Shown in pieces: positions 1 through 11,289 of a stretch of 64,000 nucleotides of DNA. Where the stretch lies: NCBI GenBank assembly GCA_003574685.1, contig QOCQ01000011.1, positions 62,001 through 126,000 on the forward strand. Reading direction: 5' to 3'. This DNA is from Rhodospirillaceae bacterium SYSU D60007 (GTDB lineage Bacteria > Pseudomonadota > Alphaproteobacteria > Reyranellales > Reyranellaceae). Numbering within the stretch: the first letter of the stretch is position 1; each line of letters begins with the position of its first letter. The translations under genes and the position numbers were made by a program. Below the pieces are notes generated by a model, which ran no database searches, had not been told where the DNA came from, and saw only the letters and a list, made by a program, of their open reading frames with translations.

Positions 1-60
1 CGCCATCCACAGCATGCCGCGCAGCGTCGGAGGCAGGCCGCGCAACCGCGTCGCGGCCGT
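1..60 (-). CDS. Possible 5' end of a DMT/EamA-type transporter (partial)
   Basis: Reading leftwards off the window edge, the minus strand is open and encodes a stretch ending LPPTLRGMLWMA. This resembles the region just before the first membrane helix of EamA/DMT drug-metabolite transporters. ATG codons lie at 15-13 and 6-4, and a TTG lies further upstream, so the start is unresolved. Only about 20 codons are visible. The call rests on a short motif-like stretch and is weak. Confidence 0.25.
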
Positions 61-324
61 CAGGAAAGACAACGGACAAACCTCAATCTGAACCGGCGCG
101 CATCCTAGTGATGCGCCGGGCTGTTACCACCGTCACCCTCACGCATCAGCCATGCCCGCGTCCTTCAGGCCTTCCTCCGGAGAAGGGCGGAGGGTGGTCG
201 TACCTGCGACACCAGCCCGAACGGAAAATTTGCAGTCTGTGCGGTTGTTCACAGACAAACCCCGCGAACGGCCTATTGTCGTGCCCAGTCAGCCCGGGAG
301 CGGCTGAAGCAATGGGAGGCAAGC

Positions 325-1503
325 ATGGATGTCGCCATCCGCGAGGACAGGATCCTGCCGACCGAGATGCTGGAGCGGTTTGCCCAGCGGGCCGCCGTCT
401 ACGATCGCGAGAACCGCTTCTTCACGGAAGATTTCGAGGAGCTCCGAAAGTCCGGCTACCTGACGGTCAACGTTCCGCGCGAGCTCGGCGGCGGCGGCCT
501 GAATCTGCCCGAGACCTGCCGGCAACAGCGGCGCCTCGCCTGGTACGCCCCGGCGACGGCGCTGGGCGTCAACATGCATGTCTACTGGATCGGCGTCGCG
601 GCCGATTTGTGGCGCGCCGGCGACAAGTCGCTGGAGTGGATGCTGCGCGAGGCCATCGCCGGCGAAGTGTTCGCCGCAGGGCACTCCGAACGCGGCAATG
701 ATCTTCCGGTGCTGCTCTCGACGACAAAAGCGGAAAAGGTGTCGGGCGGGTTCCGTTTCACCGGCCACAAGATGTTCGGCAGCCTGATGCCGGTATGGAC
801 CCGTTATGGCTTGCACGCCACGTGGGAAGATGCGGAAGGCGGGCCGAAGATCGTGCATGCCTTCATGCCGCGCGAGGCCAAGGGATACCGGATCGTCGAG
901 ACCTGGGACACGCTGGGCATGCGCGCCACCCGCAGCGACGATGTCGCGCTGGAAGGCGCCTTCGTACCCGACAAGTATATCGGCCGCATGCTGCCCCCCG
1001 GTGGCGCCGACACGTACGTCGTCGCGATGTTCGCCTGGGCGCTGCTGGGTTTCGCCAACATTTACTATGCCATGGCACAGCACGCCTGCGACCTCGCCTT
1101 TCCGGCAGTCAGGAAGAAGACCTCGCTCGCGGTCAGCCGTTCCATGGCCTGTCACCCCGAGGTGCAGCATGCGGTAGCGCAGATGATGCTCACGCTCGAC
1201 CCTGTCGGCCCGCACCTTGAACAGGTGGCGCAGGACTGGTCGAACGGCGTTGATCATGGAGCAACGTGGCCGGCGAAGATCGTGTCGGCCAAGCATCACG
1301 CCGTCGAGGCGTGCTGGAAGATCGTCGACCTCGCCATGGAGATTTCAGGCGGCGCCGGCATGTTCAGAGGAACCGAACTGGAACGCCTGTTCCGCGACGC
1401 GCGTTGCGGCCGCTTCCACCCGGCCAATTCGGCGCTGGTGCACGAGATCGTGGCCAAGACGGCGCTGGGCATCGATCTGGGCGAGCAGCCCCGCTGGGGA
1501 TGA
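325..1503 (+). CDS. Acyl-CoA dehydrogenase family protein
   Basis: A 392-residue flavoprotein of the acyl-CoA dehydrogenase superfamily, expected to oxidise a C-alpha/C-beta bond or act as an ACAD-type monooxygenase on an unknown substrate. The middle segment has the usual beta domain (VSGGFRFTGHKMFGS, then RIVETWDTLGMRATRSDD). The C-terminal helical domain carries a GGAGMFRGTELERLFRDARC stretch that matches the family's ISGG...G..LER..RD signature. The ATG at 325 follows a GGGAGG ribosome site at 314-319. The next gene starts within or just after its end, so the two are probably co-transcribed. The sub-family resembles DszC/HpaH-like ACADs rather than straight-chain beta-oxidation enzymes, but the substrate cannot be read from sequence. 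Confidence 0.85.
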   Translation: MDVAIREDRILPTEMLERFAQRAAVYDRENRFFTEDFEELRKSGYLTVNVPRELGGGGLNLPETCRQQRRLAWYAPATALGVNMHVYWIGVAADLWRAGDKSLEWMLREAIAGEVFAAGHSERGNDLPVLLSTTKAEKVSGGFRFTGHKMFGSLMPVWTRYGLHATWEDAEGGPKIVHAFMPREAKGYRIVETWDTLGMRATRSDDVALEGAFVPDKYIGRMLPPGGADTYVVAMFAWALLGFANIYYAMAQHACDLAFPAVRKKTSLAVSRSMACHPEVQHAVAQMMLTLDPVGPHLEQVAQDWSNGVDHGATWPAKIVSAKHHAVEACWKIVDLAMEISGGAGMFRGTELERLFRDARCGRFHPANSALVHEIVAKTALGIDLGEQPRWG

Positions 1504-1565
1504 TCACCGTGCCGCCCCCTCCCGGTGCTATAGTCCCCGCACCGGAGGGGGATGCGGAGCCTTTG

Positions 1566-4500
1566 ATGGCGCGGGATCTGGGGCGCTGGTTGTCCGATAT
1601 CGGCCTGGGCCACCATACCGGGCGCTTTGCCGCTGACAGCATCGGCTGGGACGTCCTTGCCGAGCTGACCGAAAGCGACCTGAAGGAGCTCGGGCTACCG
1701 CTGGGCGACCGCAAGCGGCTGCTGAAGGCTATAGCCAATCTGCCCGCATCGAACGCCGCTCCAAGGCTGACGACGAACGCCGCGGAACGCCGGCAGATCA
1801 CCGTGATGTTCGTCGATCTGGTGGACTCGACTCCGCTGGCGGAGAGACTCGATCCCGAGGAGCTGCGCGAGGTCCTGCGCGGGTTCCATGCGGGATGCGC
1901 CGGCGTTATCGAGACCGAGGACGGCCACATCGCCCGTTACATGGGCGATGGCATCCTGGTCTATTTCGGCTATCCGCAGGCGCACGAGGATGATGCGGCC
2001 CGCGCCGTGCGGGCCGGACTGCGCATCATTGCCACCCTGCAGGCTGCCAACGACCGGCTGGCGCAGGATCACGGCGTGCGCCTGAGATGCCGGATCGGCA
2101 TCAACACCGGCCTGGTGGTGGTGGGCGACATCGGCGCCGGCGCCGCGCGCGACCGCGAAGCTATTGTGGGAGAGACGCCCAATGTCGCCGCCCGCCTGCA
2201 GGGCGAGGCCCAGCCCGATATGGTGGTGCTGGGTGACACGACGCGGCAACTGGTCGAGGGCCTGTTCGCGCTGGAAAACCTCGGCCTGCGGCGGCTGAAG
2301 GGCGTGTCGGAACCCCTGCGCGCCTGGCGCGTCCTTGCCGAGATCAAGGTCGTCGACCGGTTCGACACACGCATCCGCCGCGGCATGACCCCGCTGATCG
2401 GCCGCGAGGCCGAGCTGCAGATGCTGCATCAGCGCTGGCGGCAGGCCTGCGACGGCGAGATGCGATGCGTGCTGGTGGTGGGCGAAGCCGGTATCGGCAA
2501 GTCACGGCTGATGCGGGCCTTCCGGGACGGACTGGCGGAACAGCCGCACGAAACGATCACGCTGTACTGCTCGCCCTATCACAGCAACAGCGCCTTCGCG
2601 CCCGTGATCGAGTGGATATGCCGTGCCCTTCAATTGAATGTCCAGGGCGATCCGCAAGGCTCGATAGCCACGCTGGAGACAGCTTCCGCCGGGCTGGGGC
2701 TCGACCCGGCAACCATTACGCCAGTCCTTGGCGCGCTGGTCGGCCTCCCCACGACCGGGCAGCATCAGCCGGCGGATATCACGTCGGGCCTGTTCAAGCG
2801 CCGTGCGCTGGAGGCCTTGTCCGCGATCATCGGTGCCCTGGCGCGCCGGCAGCCTCTGGTGGCTGTGGTCGAGGACGCCCACTGGATCGACCCATCCAGC
2901 CTCGAACTGTTACAGGAGTCCCTTGATCAGTTGGTGGCATCGCGGCTGCTGCTGCTGGTCACGGCACGGCCCGAGTTCAAGCCGGACTGGCGCCATGCGC
3001 AGGCAGTGCAGATCCAGCTCGACCGGCTGTCGCGCCGCGACCGCGCGGCCATGATCGAGCGTGTCGCCGGCAGCAAGAAGCTGCCCGAGTTTGTGCTGGA
3101 ACAGATCATCAGCAAGACCGACGGCGTGCCGCTGTTCGTCGAGGAGCTGACCCGAACTGTGCTGGAAGGTGGCATCCTGCGCGACGCCGGCAACCGCTAC
3201 GAGCTCACCGGTCCATTCCAGGGCATCACCATCCCTGACACGCTGCAGGGATCGCTGCTGTCGCGACTCGACCGGCTGCCGCCTGAGGCTAGGGAGGTGG
3301 CGCAGATCGGCGCTGTGATCGGCCGGGAGTTCGGCAGGGACCTGCTGGCCCTGGTCACGGACCGGTCCGCCCAATCGCTGGACGATGCTCTGGGTCACCT
3401 GATCGCTGCGGAGATCATTCAGCCGGCGCCACGCTCGACTCTGGGCGCCGGCGCCTACTCCTTCCGCCATGCCCTCATCCAGGAGGCGGCCTACCACTCC
3501 CTGCTCCTGGCGCGGCGCCGGCAGTACCATGCGGCGATTGCCGAAGCGCTGACCGGCAGCTTCCCGAGGATGGCAGCGATGCTGCCCGAGGTCGTCGCCC
3601 AGCATCTGACTGCCGCAGACCTGGTCGACCGTGCCGTCGATGCCTGGCTACAGGCCGGTGAAAAGGCAATAAAGCGCGGCGCCTTTGTCGAGGCGCTGGC
3701 GCATCTGGAGCGCGGAACGGAGCTGGTGCGACGACTGCCGGAATCGGGGCGGGCGCACCGCATGGTGCCGCTGCTGCTGGCCCGCGCCTGGGCGGACACG
3801 ATGCTCGCGAGTTCGCGCGCAGTCTCGACCTACCGGGAGATCGCGCGCATGGCCCGTGCACAAGGGCTAATCGCCGAGCTTGTGGCGGCCGCCGTCGGGT
3901 TTGCGGACGCCGAACTTTGGCTCAATAGGCCCACGACCGAGTCGGTGGCCGTGCTCGAAGATGCACTGACGGCAGTGGGCACCGAAGAAACGATCGAGCG
4001 TTGTCGCCTTCTGTGCAGGTTGCCCCGTGCCCTGCTGAATGTCGGCGAGTCCGACCGCGCGCGGGAAATCGCGCTGGAGGCCCACGCTTTGGTGCAACGG
4101 TTTCACGACGTTCAGAGTCTGCGCCACCTATGGGAGTGCGAATTCCTGCCCAACTTTGCGGCGCCGGTATCGGCTGCCGGGTTCGATGAACGGCGGCGAA
4201 AGCTCAAACGACTGCAGCAACTCGTCGAAGAAGATGAGGACTACAAGCACACGGTGAATATTTTCGCCTCGGCCGTGCCGGCCTTTCTCGAGTTGGGTGA
4301 TGTCAACGAATTTGAAGCGGTTACGCAGCGCTACGAACAAATAGTTGCATTCTCCCAGTCCTGGGTGGAGAAGTGGTCGATAGCCTGCATACGCGCCATG
4401 GACGCGATCCTGAAGGGGGATTTCCTCTCTGCCGAGCGTCTGGCTACCACGGCGTTGGAGTTCGGCAACGACTCGGACGTCGGGCATCCCTTGGGCATCT

Positions 4501-5129
4501 ATGGCGTGCAGATGTTCACCATCCGACGCGAGCAGGGACGGCTGGCGGAGGTGGCACCGCTGTTCAAGCGGTTCGTCCGGGAGAATCCGGAGAACGCGGC
4601 CTGGCGTCCTGGCCTGATGCTGATAGCCAGCGACCTCGGCTTTGCGCAGCAGGCCCAGAAGACATTTGACGCCATGGCTGCCACCGGCTTTGCCTTGCCG
4701 CCCGACTCCATGCGCACGGTGACCTTGTCATACCTGGCTGAGGTCTGCTGCCGGCTGGATGACAGGATTAGCGCCGAGCGTTTGTACGCGCTGCTTTTAC
4801 CGTATCGTGACCTGGCTGTTGTTGCCGGGCTGTCGACCCTGTGCTGCGGCTCGGTCGCCCGTTTCCTCGGCATGCTGGCCGCCACCCTGCACGACTGGCC
4901 GGCCGCCGAGGCACATTTCGAAGCGGCACTGGTCATGGACGAGCGCATGAAGGCATGGCCGTGGCTGGCGCACACACGCTTCGAATACTCGCGGGCTTTG
5001 TTGGCACGGGATCGGAAAGGAGATAGGGTTCGAGCACGCGAACTGCGTGGCATGGCGTTGGCCGCCGCTGAGCGGCTGGGAATGGGAGGCCTGAGCCGGC
5101 GCATCTCGACCGAAGGCGCGCCCGCTTAA
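1566..5129 (+). CDS. SAM-domain adenylate/guanylate cyclase with AAA ATPase and TPR-like C-terminus
   Basis: A 1187-residue multidomain signalling protein. Residues about 1-60 form a SAM-like domain (LGRWLSDIGLGHH). Residues about 75-245 are a class III nucleotide cyclase: RRQITVMFVDLVDST, then RYMGDGILVYFG with the second metal-binding Asp, then CRIGINTGLVVVGDIG. Residues about 280-700 are an AAA/AfsR-type ATPase with Walker A GEAGIGKS near 306 and Walker B VVEDAHWID near 438. The remaining 480 residues are helical repeats with no DNA-binding domain. It should make cAMP from ATP under control of the ATPase/repeat part. I prefer the ATG at 1566 (GGAG at 1555-1558). An in-frame ATG at 1500 overlaps the previous stop as ATGA and would add 22 residues. 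Confidence 0.88.
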   Translation: MARDLGRWLSDIGLGHHTGRFAADSIGWDVLAELTESDLKELGLPLGDRKRLLKAIANLPASNAAPRLTTNAAERRQITVMFVDLVDSTPLAERLDPEELREVLRGFHAGCAGVIETEDGHIARYMGDGILVYFGYPQAHEDDAARAVRAGLRIIATLQAANDRLAQDHGVRLRCRIGINTGLVVVGDIGAGAARDREAIVGETPNVAARLQGEAQPDMVVLGDTTRQLVEGLFALENLGLRRLKGVSEPLRAWRVLAEIKVVDRFDTRIRRGMTPLIGREAELQMLHQRWRQACDGEMRCVLVVGEAGIGKSRLMRAFRDGLAEQPHETITLYCSPYHSNSAFAPVIEWICRALQLNVQGDPQGSIATLETASAGLGLDPATITPVLGALVGLPTTGQHQPADITSGLFKRRALEALSAIIGALARRQPLVAVVEDAHWIDPSSLELLQESLDQLVASRLLLLVTARPEFKPDWRHAQAVQIQLDRLSRRDRAAMIERVAGSKKLPEFVLEQIISKTDGVPLFVEELTRTVLEGGILRDAGNRYELTGPFQGITIPDTLQGSLLSRLDRLPPEAREVAQIGAVIGREFGRDLLALVTDRSAQSLDDALGHLIAAEIIQPAPRSTLGAGAYSFRHALIQEAAYHSLLLARRRQYHAAIAEALTGSFPRMAAMLPEVVAQHLTAADLVDRAVDAWLQAGEKAIKRGAFVEALAHLERGTELVRRLPESGRAHRMVPLLLARAWADTMLASSRAVSTYREIARMARAQGLIAELVAAAVGFADAELWLNRPTTESVAVLEDALTAVGTEETIERCRLLCRLPRALLNVGESDRAREIALEAHALVQRFHDVQSLRHLWECEFLPNFAAPVSAAGFDERRRKLKRLQQLVEEDEDYKHTVNIFASAVPAFLELGDVNEFEAVTQRYEQIVAFSQSWVEKWSIACIRAMDAILKGDFLSAERLATTALEFGNDSDVGHPLGIYGVQMFTIRREQGRLAEVAPLFKRFVRENPENAAWRPGLMLIASDLGFAQQAQKTFDAMAATGFALPPDSMRTVTLSYLAEVCCRLDDRISAERLYALLLPYRDLAVVAGLSTLCCGSVARFLGMLAATLHDWPAAEAHFEAALVMDERMKAWPWLAHTRFEYSRALLARDRKGDRVRARELRGMALAAAERLGMGGLSRRISTEGAPA

Positions 5130-5145
5130 AAATCCGGGGGCTAAC

Positions 5146-5406
5146 ATGCCGCGGTATCTCATCGAACGCAATTTCGCCGAGCAACTCGAGGTCACCAAGG
5201 ACGCTGCCGACGGGGTCCGCCAGATCAATGACGAGGAAGGCGTGAAATGGCTGTTCTCCTTCCTCAGCGCCGACAAGCGCAAGACATATTGCCTCTATGA
5301 GGCGCCCAATGCCGAGGCGATTCGGATCGCCGCGCGCCGCGCCGGTCTGCCCGCGGACGTGATCACGGAAATAGACAGCGAGCTTCGGCCGGAAATGTTC
5401 GCCTGA
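5146..5406 (+). CDS. DUF4242 (SCO4226-like) small protein
   Basis: An 86-residue protein starting MPRYLIERNF and carrying the pattern GVKWLFSFLSADKRKTYCLY EAPN. This is typical of the DUF4242 family, small ferredoxin-like-fold proteins whose Streptomyces member SCO4226 binds nickel. Its function here is unknown. It starts 16 bases after the cyclase stop, so co-transcription is likely. The ATG at 5146 has a GGGGG-rich stretch just upstream (5135-5140) as a possible ribosome site. Confidence 0.8.
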   Translation: MPRYLIERNFAEQLEVTKDAADGVRQINDEEGVKWLFSFLSADKRKTYCLYEAPNAEAIRIAARRAGLPADVITEIDSELRPEMFA

Positions 5407-5418
5407 CCGCATAGCGCT

Positions 5419-5592
5419 ATCGCACATGGCGATTTGCCGTCGTCCTGAGCGCAGCGAACGACCTTGCGGCCGTGCGACCCGTAACAATGGAACCAGTGAA
5501 CCATCGGTGCCGTCATTCCTTGGCCGAACCACTGCAAGGTCCTTCGCTTCGCTCAGGACGACGAAAAAGTTTCGTACAGAGCCATCTGCGAT
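5419..5592. repeat. Palindromic intergenic repeat, family A copy 1
   Basis: Left arm 5421-5471 contains GTCGTCCTGAGCGCAGCGAA. The right arm around 5533-5563 carries the inverse, CTTCGCTTCGCTCAGGACG. Outer arms (CGCACATGGC near 5421; GCCATCTGCGAT near 5580) also pair imperfectly. A second element with the same layout lies at 39474-39651, and the left arms match at 46 of 51 positions. It fills most of the gap between the DUF4242 gene and the Crp-like gene. Confidence 0.85.
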
Positions 5593-5619
5593 GACACTAC
5601 CTGACGGAGGGTGCCGGTC

Positions 5620-6339
5620 GTGACGCCGTCCGGCACGACAAGCAGCACTCGCGTCACGCCCGAAGAGTTGTTTCGCCGCCATCCGATGCTGGCGGCGCTG
5701 GAGCCGGCGGAGACACGCGAGCTGGTGCGGCGCGCGCAGGTGCGTCAGGTCAATGCAGGGCACGTCATCTTCCGCAGGGGCGATGCCGGTGACGGGCTCT
5801 ACGGCGTGATCGAGGGACGCGTCGTCGTCACCGTCGAGTCCGCGGCCGGCAAGGAACTGATTCTCAACACCTTCGGCACCGGCGCGCTGTTCGGCGAGAT
5901 CGCGCTGCTGGACGGCAAGGGCCGCTCGGCGACCGCGGTGGCGCGCGAGGCCTCGACGCTTCTGTTCCTGGCGCGCGCCGTATTCTTGCCGTTCCTCGAA
6001 GGCCGGCCGCAGACGGCGATCCGGGTGATCGCGTTGCTGTGCGAGCGGCTGCGGCGGACGACCCAGATGGTCGAGGACTCGGCCTTTCTCAACGTGCCGA
6101 CGCACCTCGCCAAGCAGCTCGCCACGCTGGCCCATGACCATGGCCGGCATGACCAGGGGGCCACGGCGATCACGCTGGCGATCTCGCAGGCAGAGCTGGC
6201 GCAGATGCTGGGCGTCTCGCGCGAGATCGTAAGTCGCCAGCTCGCGATCTGGCGCGAAGCAGGCATCCTCGACATCGCCCGCGGCCGGCTGCTGGTGCGC
6301 GACCTGCGCGCGCTGGACCACATCGTCGCCGGCGGCTGA
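5620..6339 (+). CDS. Crp/Fnr-family transcriptional regulator
   Basis: A 239-residue regulator. The N-terminal cyclic-nucleotide fold (about residues 25-140) has a phosphate-binding cassette, FGEIALLDGKGRSATA, that keeps the Glu and Arg-Ser expected for cAMP binding. The C-terminal winged helix contains ISQAELAQMLGVSREIVSRQ, a Crp-type recognition helix. There is no N-terminal cysteine set, so it is not an oxygen-sensing Fnr. I chose the GTG at 5620 because GGAGG at 5606-5610 is nine bases upstream; an in-frame GTG at 5611 is too close to that site. A predicted cAMP-producing cyclase lies 0.5 kb upstream, which makes a functional link plausible but unproven. Confidence 0.9.
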   Translation: MTPSGTTSSTRVTPEELFRRHPMLAALEPAETRELVRRAQVRQVNAGHVIFRRGDAGDGLYGVIEGRVVVTVESAAGKELILNTFGTGALFGEIALLDGKGRSATAVAREASTLLFLARAVFLPFLEGRPQTAIRVIALLCERLRRTTQMVEDSAFLNVPTHLAKQLATLAHDHGRHDQGATAITLAISQAELAQMLGVSREIVSRQLAIWREAGILDIARGRLLVRDLRALDHIVAGG

Positions 6340-6368
6340 TCCCGGCGGGAACGCTGTGGTGCCTGGCG

Positions 6369-6584
6369 TCAGGCGGCTTTCGTTGCCTTCACCGGCAGCG
6401 AAACGGTTTCCAGGATAGACAGGTCGAGCTTGCGCGATGCGCCGTCGATGTCGAAGCCAACGACCTCGCCGCGATCATCAAGATCGACATTCAGGCCCGG
6501 GGCGATCTCGCGAGTCTCCGTGCCAGACGCGGCCTTCAGCTCGATGTAGAGGCTGTCCGTTTCGGGATAGTAGTGAAGCTTCAT
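6369..6584 (-). CDS. DUF2283 domain protein
   Basis: A 71-residue protein with the DUF2283 pattern MKLHYYPETDSLYIEL followed by a GLNVDLDDRGEVVGFDI core. The start ATG (6584-6582) overlaps the stop of the upstream DUF4258-like gene as ATGA, so the two are translationally coupled. DUF2283 proteins are often found beside DUF4258 proteins and the pair has been suspected of being toxin-antitoxin-like. That role is inference. Confidence 0.85.
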   Translation of the reverse strand: MKLHYYPETDSLYIELKAASGTETREIAPGLNVDLDDRGEVVGFDIDGASRKLDLSILETVSLPVKATKAA

Positions 6585-6832
6585 GGCATGATCTCCCGAA
6601 ACCCGCGATCGAAGAATGCATTGTGCACCGTCTGGCCATCATCCAGCGTGACAACCCGCAGGATGCGCGCCTCGCCACCAGCCGGATCACCCACGCGACC
6701 CCAGAAGCGGATTCGTCCATCAACCTGCACTTCGCGCCGGAGCGGTGGGGCAATGACGTCGGCACACCACTGCCTGTCAATATAGGGACGCTTTCGCAAG
6801 ACCTGCTCCTCGACATAGCGAGTCGTTTTCAT
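6581..6832 (-). CDS. DUF4258-like small protein paired with DUF2283
   Basis: An 83-residue protein, MKTTRYVEEQVLRKRPYID..., ending with a VVTLDDGQTVHNAFFDRGF beta-hairpin segment. Small basic proteins of this type (DUF4258-like, BrnT/RelE-like size) sit upstream of DUF2283 genes. The internal ATG at 6832 is favoured because the open frame further upstream runs through the GC-rich repeat at 6946-6976 and looks non-coding. Function is unknown; a ribonuclease-type toxin is one possibility. Confidence 0.65.
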   Translation of the reverse strand: MKTTRYVEEQVLRKRPYIDRQWCADVIAPPLRREVQVDGRIRFWGRVGDPAGGEARILRVVTLDDGQTVHNAFFDRGFREIMP

Positions 6833-6945
6833 GCGGTCGCCGTCCGGACGGGAAGGGCGTCGATCACAACACCTCCTCAACCTGCCAGGCTTCCAGCATC
6901 CCATCATTTGATGATGGCGACCAGCCATGCCGGCGCTTCGCGCTG

Positions 6946-6976
6946 GTGCGGGCCGGGAGCCCCGCGGTCCCAGACT
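6946..6976. repeat. GC-rich palindromic repeat, family C copy 1
   Basis: The core GCGGGCCGGGAG is followed by CCCCGCGGTCCCAGAC. Nearly the same string recurs at 54742-54773 between two convergent genes. The half-sites can form a GC-rich hairpin. Confidence 0.7.
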
Positions 6977-6999
6977 TGACGTGCGGCTGTGTCTGGCCC

Positions 7000-7503
7000 A
7001 TGAGGCGGCCGATGACAAGCACATGGCGCGAGGAGCTGGTCCTGGCCGCGACGCTGGCTGCGGTGGCGCTGATCTGTGCCTTGCTGCCGAGCGGGGCGGC
7101 GCGATGGATGCCGGAGGTCGAGCGCGCGGCGACAGCGGCCGGCATTCCGGTGCCGCTGTTCCAGGCCCTGGTGCGACAGGAAAGCGGCTTCAGGCATTGG
7201 GCCGTGTCGCGCAAAGGCGCCATCGGACTGGCGCAGCTCATGCCTGATACGGCACGCGGCCTCGGGGTGAACCCGTATGATCCGCGCGCCAACCTGCGCG
7301 GCGGCGCCCTCTACCTGCGGCGGATGCTGGACGAGTTCGGCGACGTGCGCACGGCGTTGATGGCCTACAATTGGGGGCCGGGCCGGGTCCAGGCCTGGAT
7401 CAGGCGCGGGCGCGATCCGGCCAAAGTGCCGGCTGAAACCCGCGCCTACCTGGCCGGGATCAAGGCCCATGGCGGTTTCGCGCGACGGGTCGCGACGCCG
7501 TAG
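7000..7503 (+). CDS. Lytic transglycosylase, SLT domain
   Basis: A 167-residue protein predicted to cleave the MurNAc-GlcNAc bond of peptidoglycan. A hydrophobic N-terminal segment (LVLAATLAAVALICALLP) acts as signal or anchor. The SLT fold shows the catalytic Glu in LVRQESGF, then GAIGLAQLMPDTARGLGVNP, the DPRANLRGGALYLRRML motif and AYNWGPGRV, all canonical for the Slt/MltE-like family. Starts at ATG 7000 (MRRPMTSTW) or ATG 7012 are both possible. It is a compact periplasmic enzyme without extra domains. Confidence 0.9.
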   Translation: MRRPMTSTWREELVLAATLAAVALICALLPSGAARWMPEVERAATAAGIPVPLFQALVRQESGFRHWAVSRKGAIGLAQLMPDTARGLGVNPYDPRANLRGGALYLRRMLDEFGDVRTALMAYNWGPGRVQAWIRRGRDPAKVPAETRAYLAGIKAHGGFARRVATP

Positions 7504-7540
7504 ACGGTTTGCCCACGCGTGGCGCGGCCTGGCGCAATAG

Positions 7541-7627
7541 AACCGCTTCATGGTGAGCTTGTCGAACCATGAAGCGGTCCGCACTGCCGCTGCGCCTTCA
7601 TGGTTCGACAAGCTCACCATGAAGGCT
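7541..7627. repeat. Pair of CTTCATGGT-type hairpins, family B copy 1
   Basis: Two inverted copies of one unit. The hairpin at 7542-7578 has a 13-bp stem (ACCGCTTCATGGT / ACCATGAAGCGGT). The hairpin at 7596-7624 has CTTCATGGT / ACCATGAAG arms and an inner TCGACAAGC sequence that complements the first copy. The pair lies between the transglycosylase and the 3' end of carB and could act as a bidirectional terminator or mRNA stabiliser. The same unit recurs upstream of carB. Confidence 0.85.
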
Positions 7628-7683
7628 ATTTCGCCGCTGTGTCTCGCCCATATGCAGGACGACGACGTGACGCGGTGGCAGAG

Positions 7684-10995
<3,312 letters not shown>

Positions 10996-11289
10996 GGGCG
11001 AGTATGAAGGTTAACCACAGAGACACAGAGGCACAGAGGACGAAATAGCCTTCATGGTGAGCACAGGTGGATGCTTCGCATCCACCGGGTCGAACCATGA
11101 AGGCCTCGGACAGCGATGGTGCGGGCAGCTTCATGGTTCGACAAGCTCACCATGAAGCGGTTTTCTGGCACCAGACGTTGCCCAGCGGAGCAGTCGGGTA
11201 GTGAGGTATACGGATGCCTTGCCGGTCAGGGGATCGCGCTCAGTCGTCACGGTGTATTCCCAACCTCTGTGTCTCTGTGCCTCTGTGGT
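10996..11289. repeat. carA-carB spacer: nested inverted repeats (CACAGAG pair plus family B hairpins)
   Basis: The spacer holds a 27-bp inverted pair rich in CACAGAG (11013-11039 and 11264-11290, two mismatches). It encloses a hairpin at 11050-11102, whose outer arms are CTTCATGGT/ACCATGAAG and whose inner 9-bp stem is GGTGGATGC/GCATCCACC, and a second hairpin at 11128-11158 (GCTTCATGGT/ACCATGAAGC). The right CACAGAG arm touches the carA stop codon. The left arm ends 17 bases from the carB ATG. In the carAB transcript these would fold into a large stem with two internal hairpins. Confidence 0.88.

Noticed and set aside
1266-1565. An upstream extension of the cyclase frame overlapping the ACAD gene
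   Set aside because: Overlaps conserved ACAD sequence in another frame and lacks the SAM-domain pattern; real starts are 1500 or 1566.
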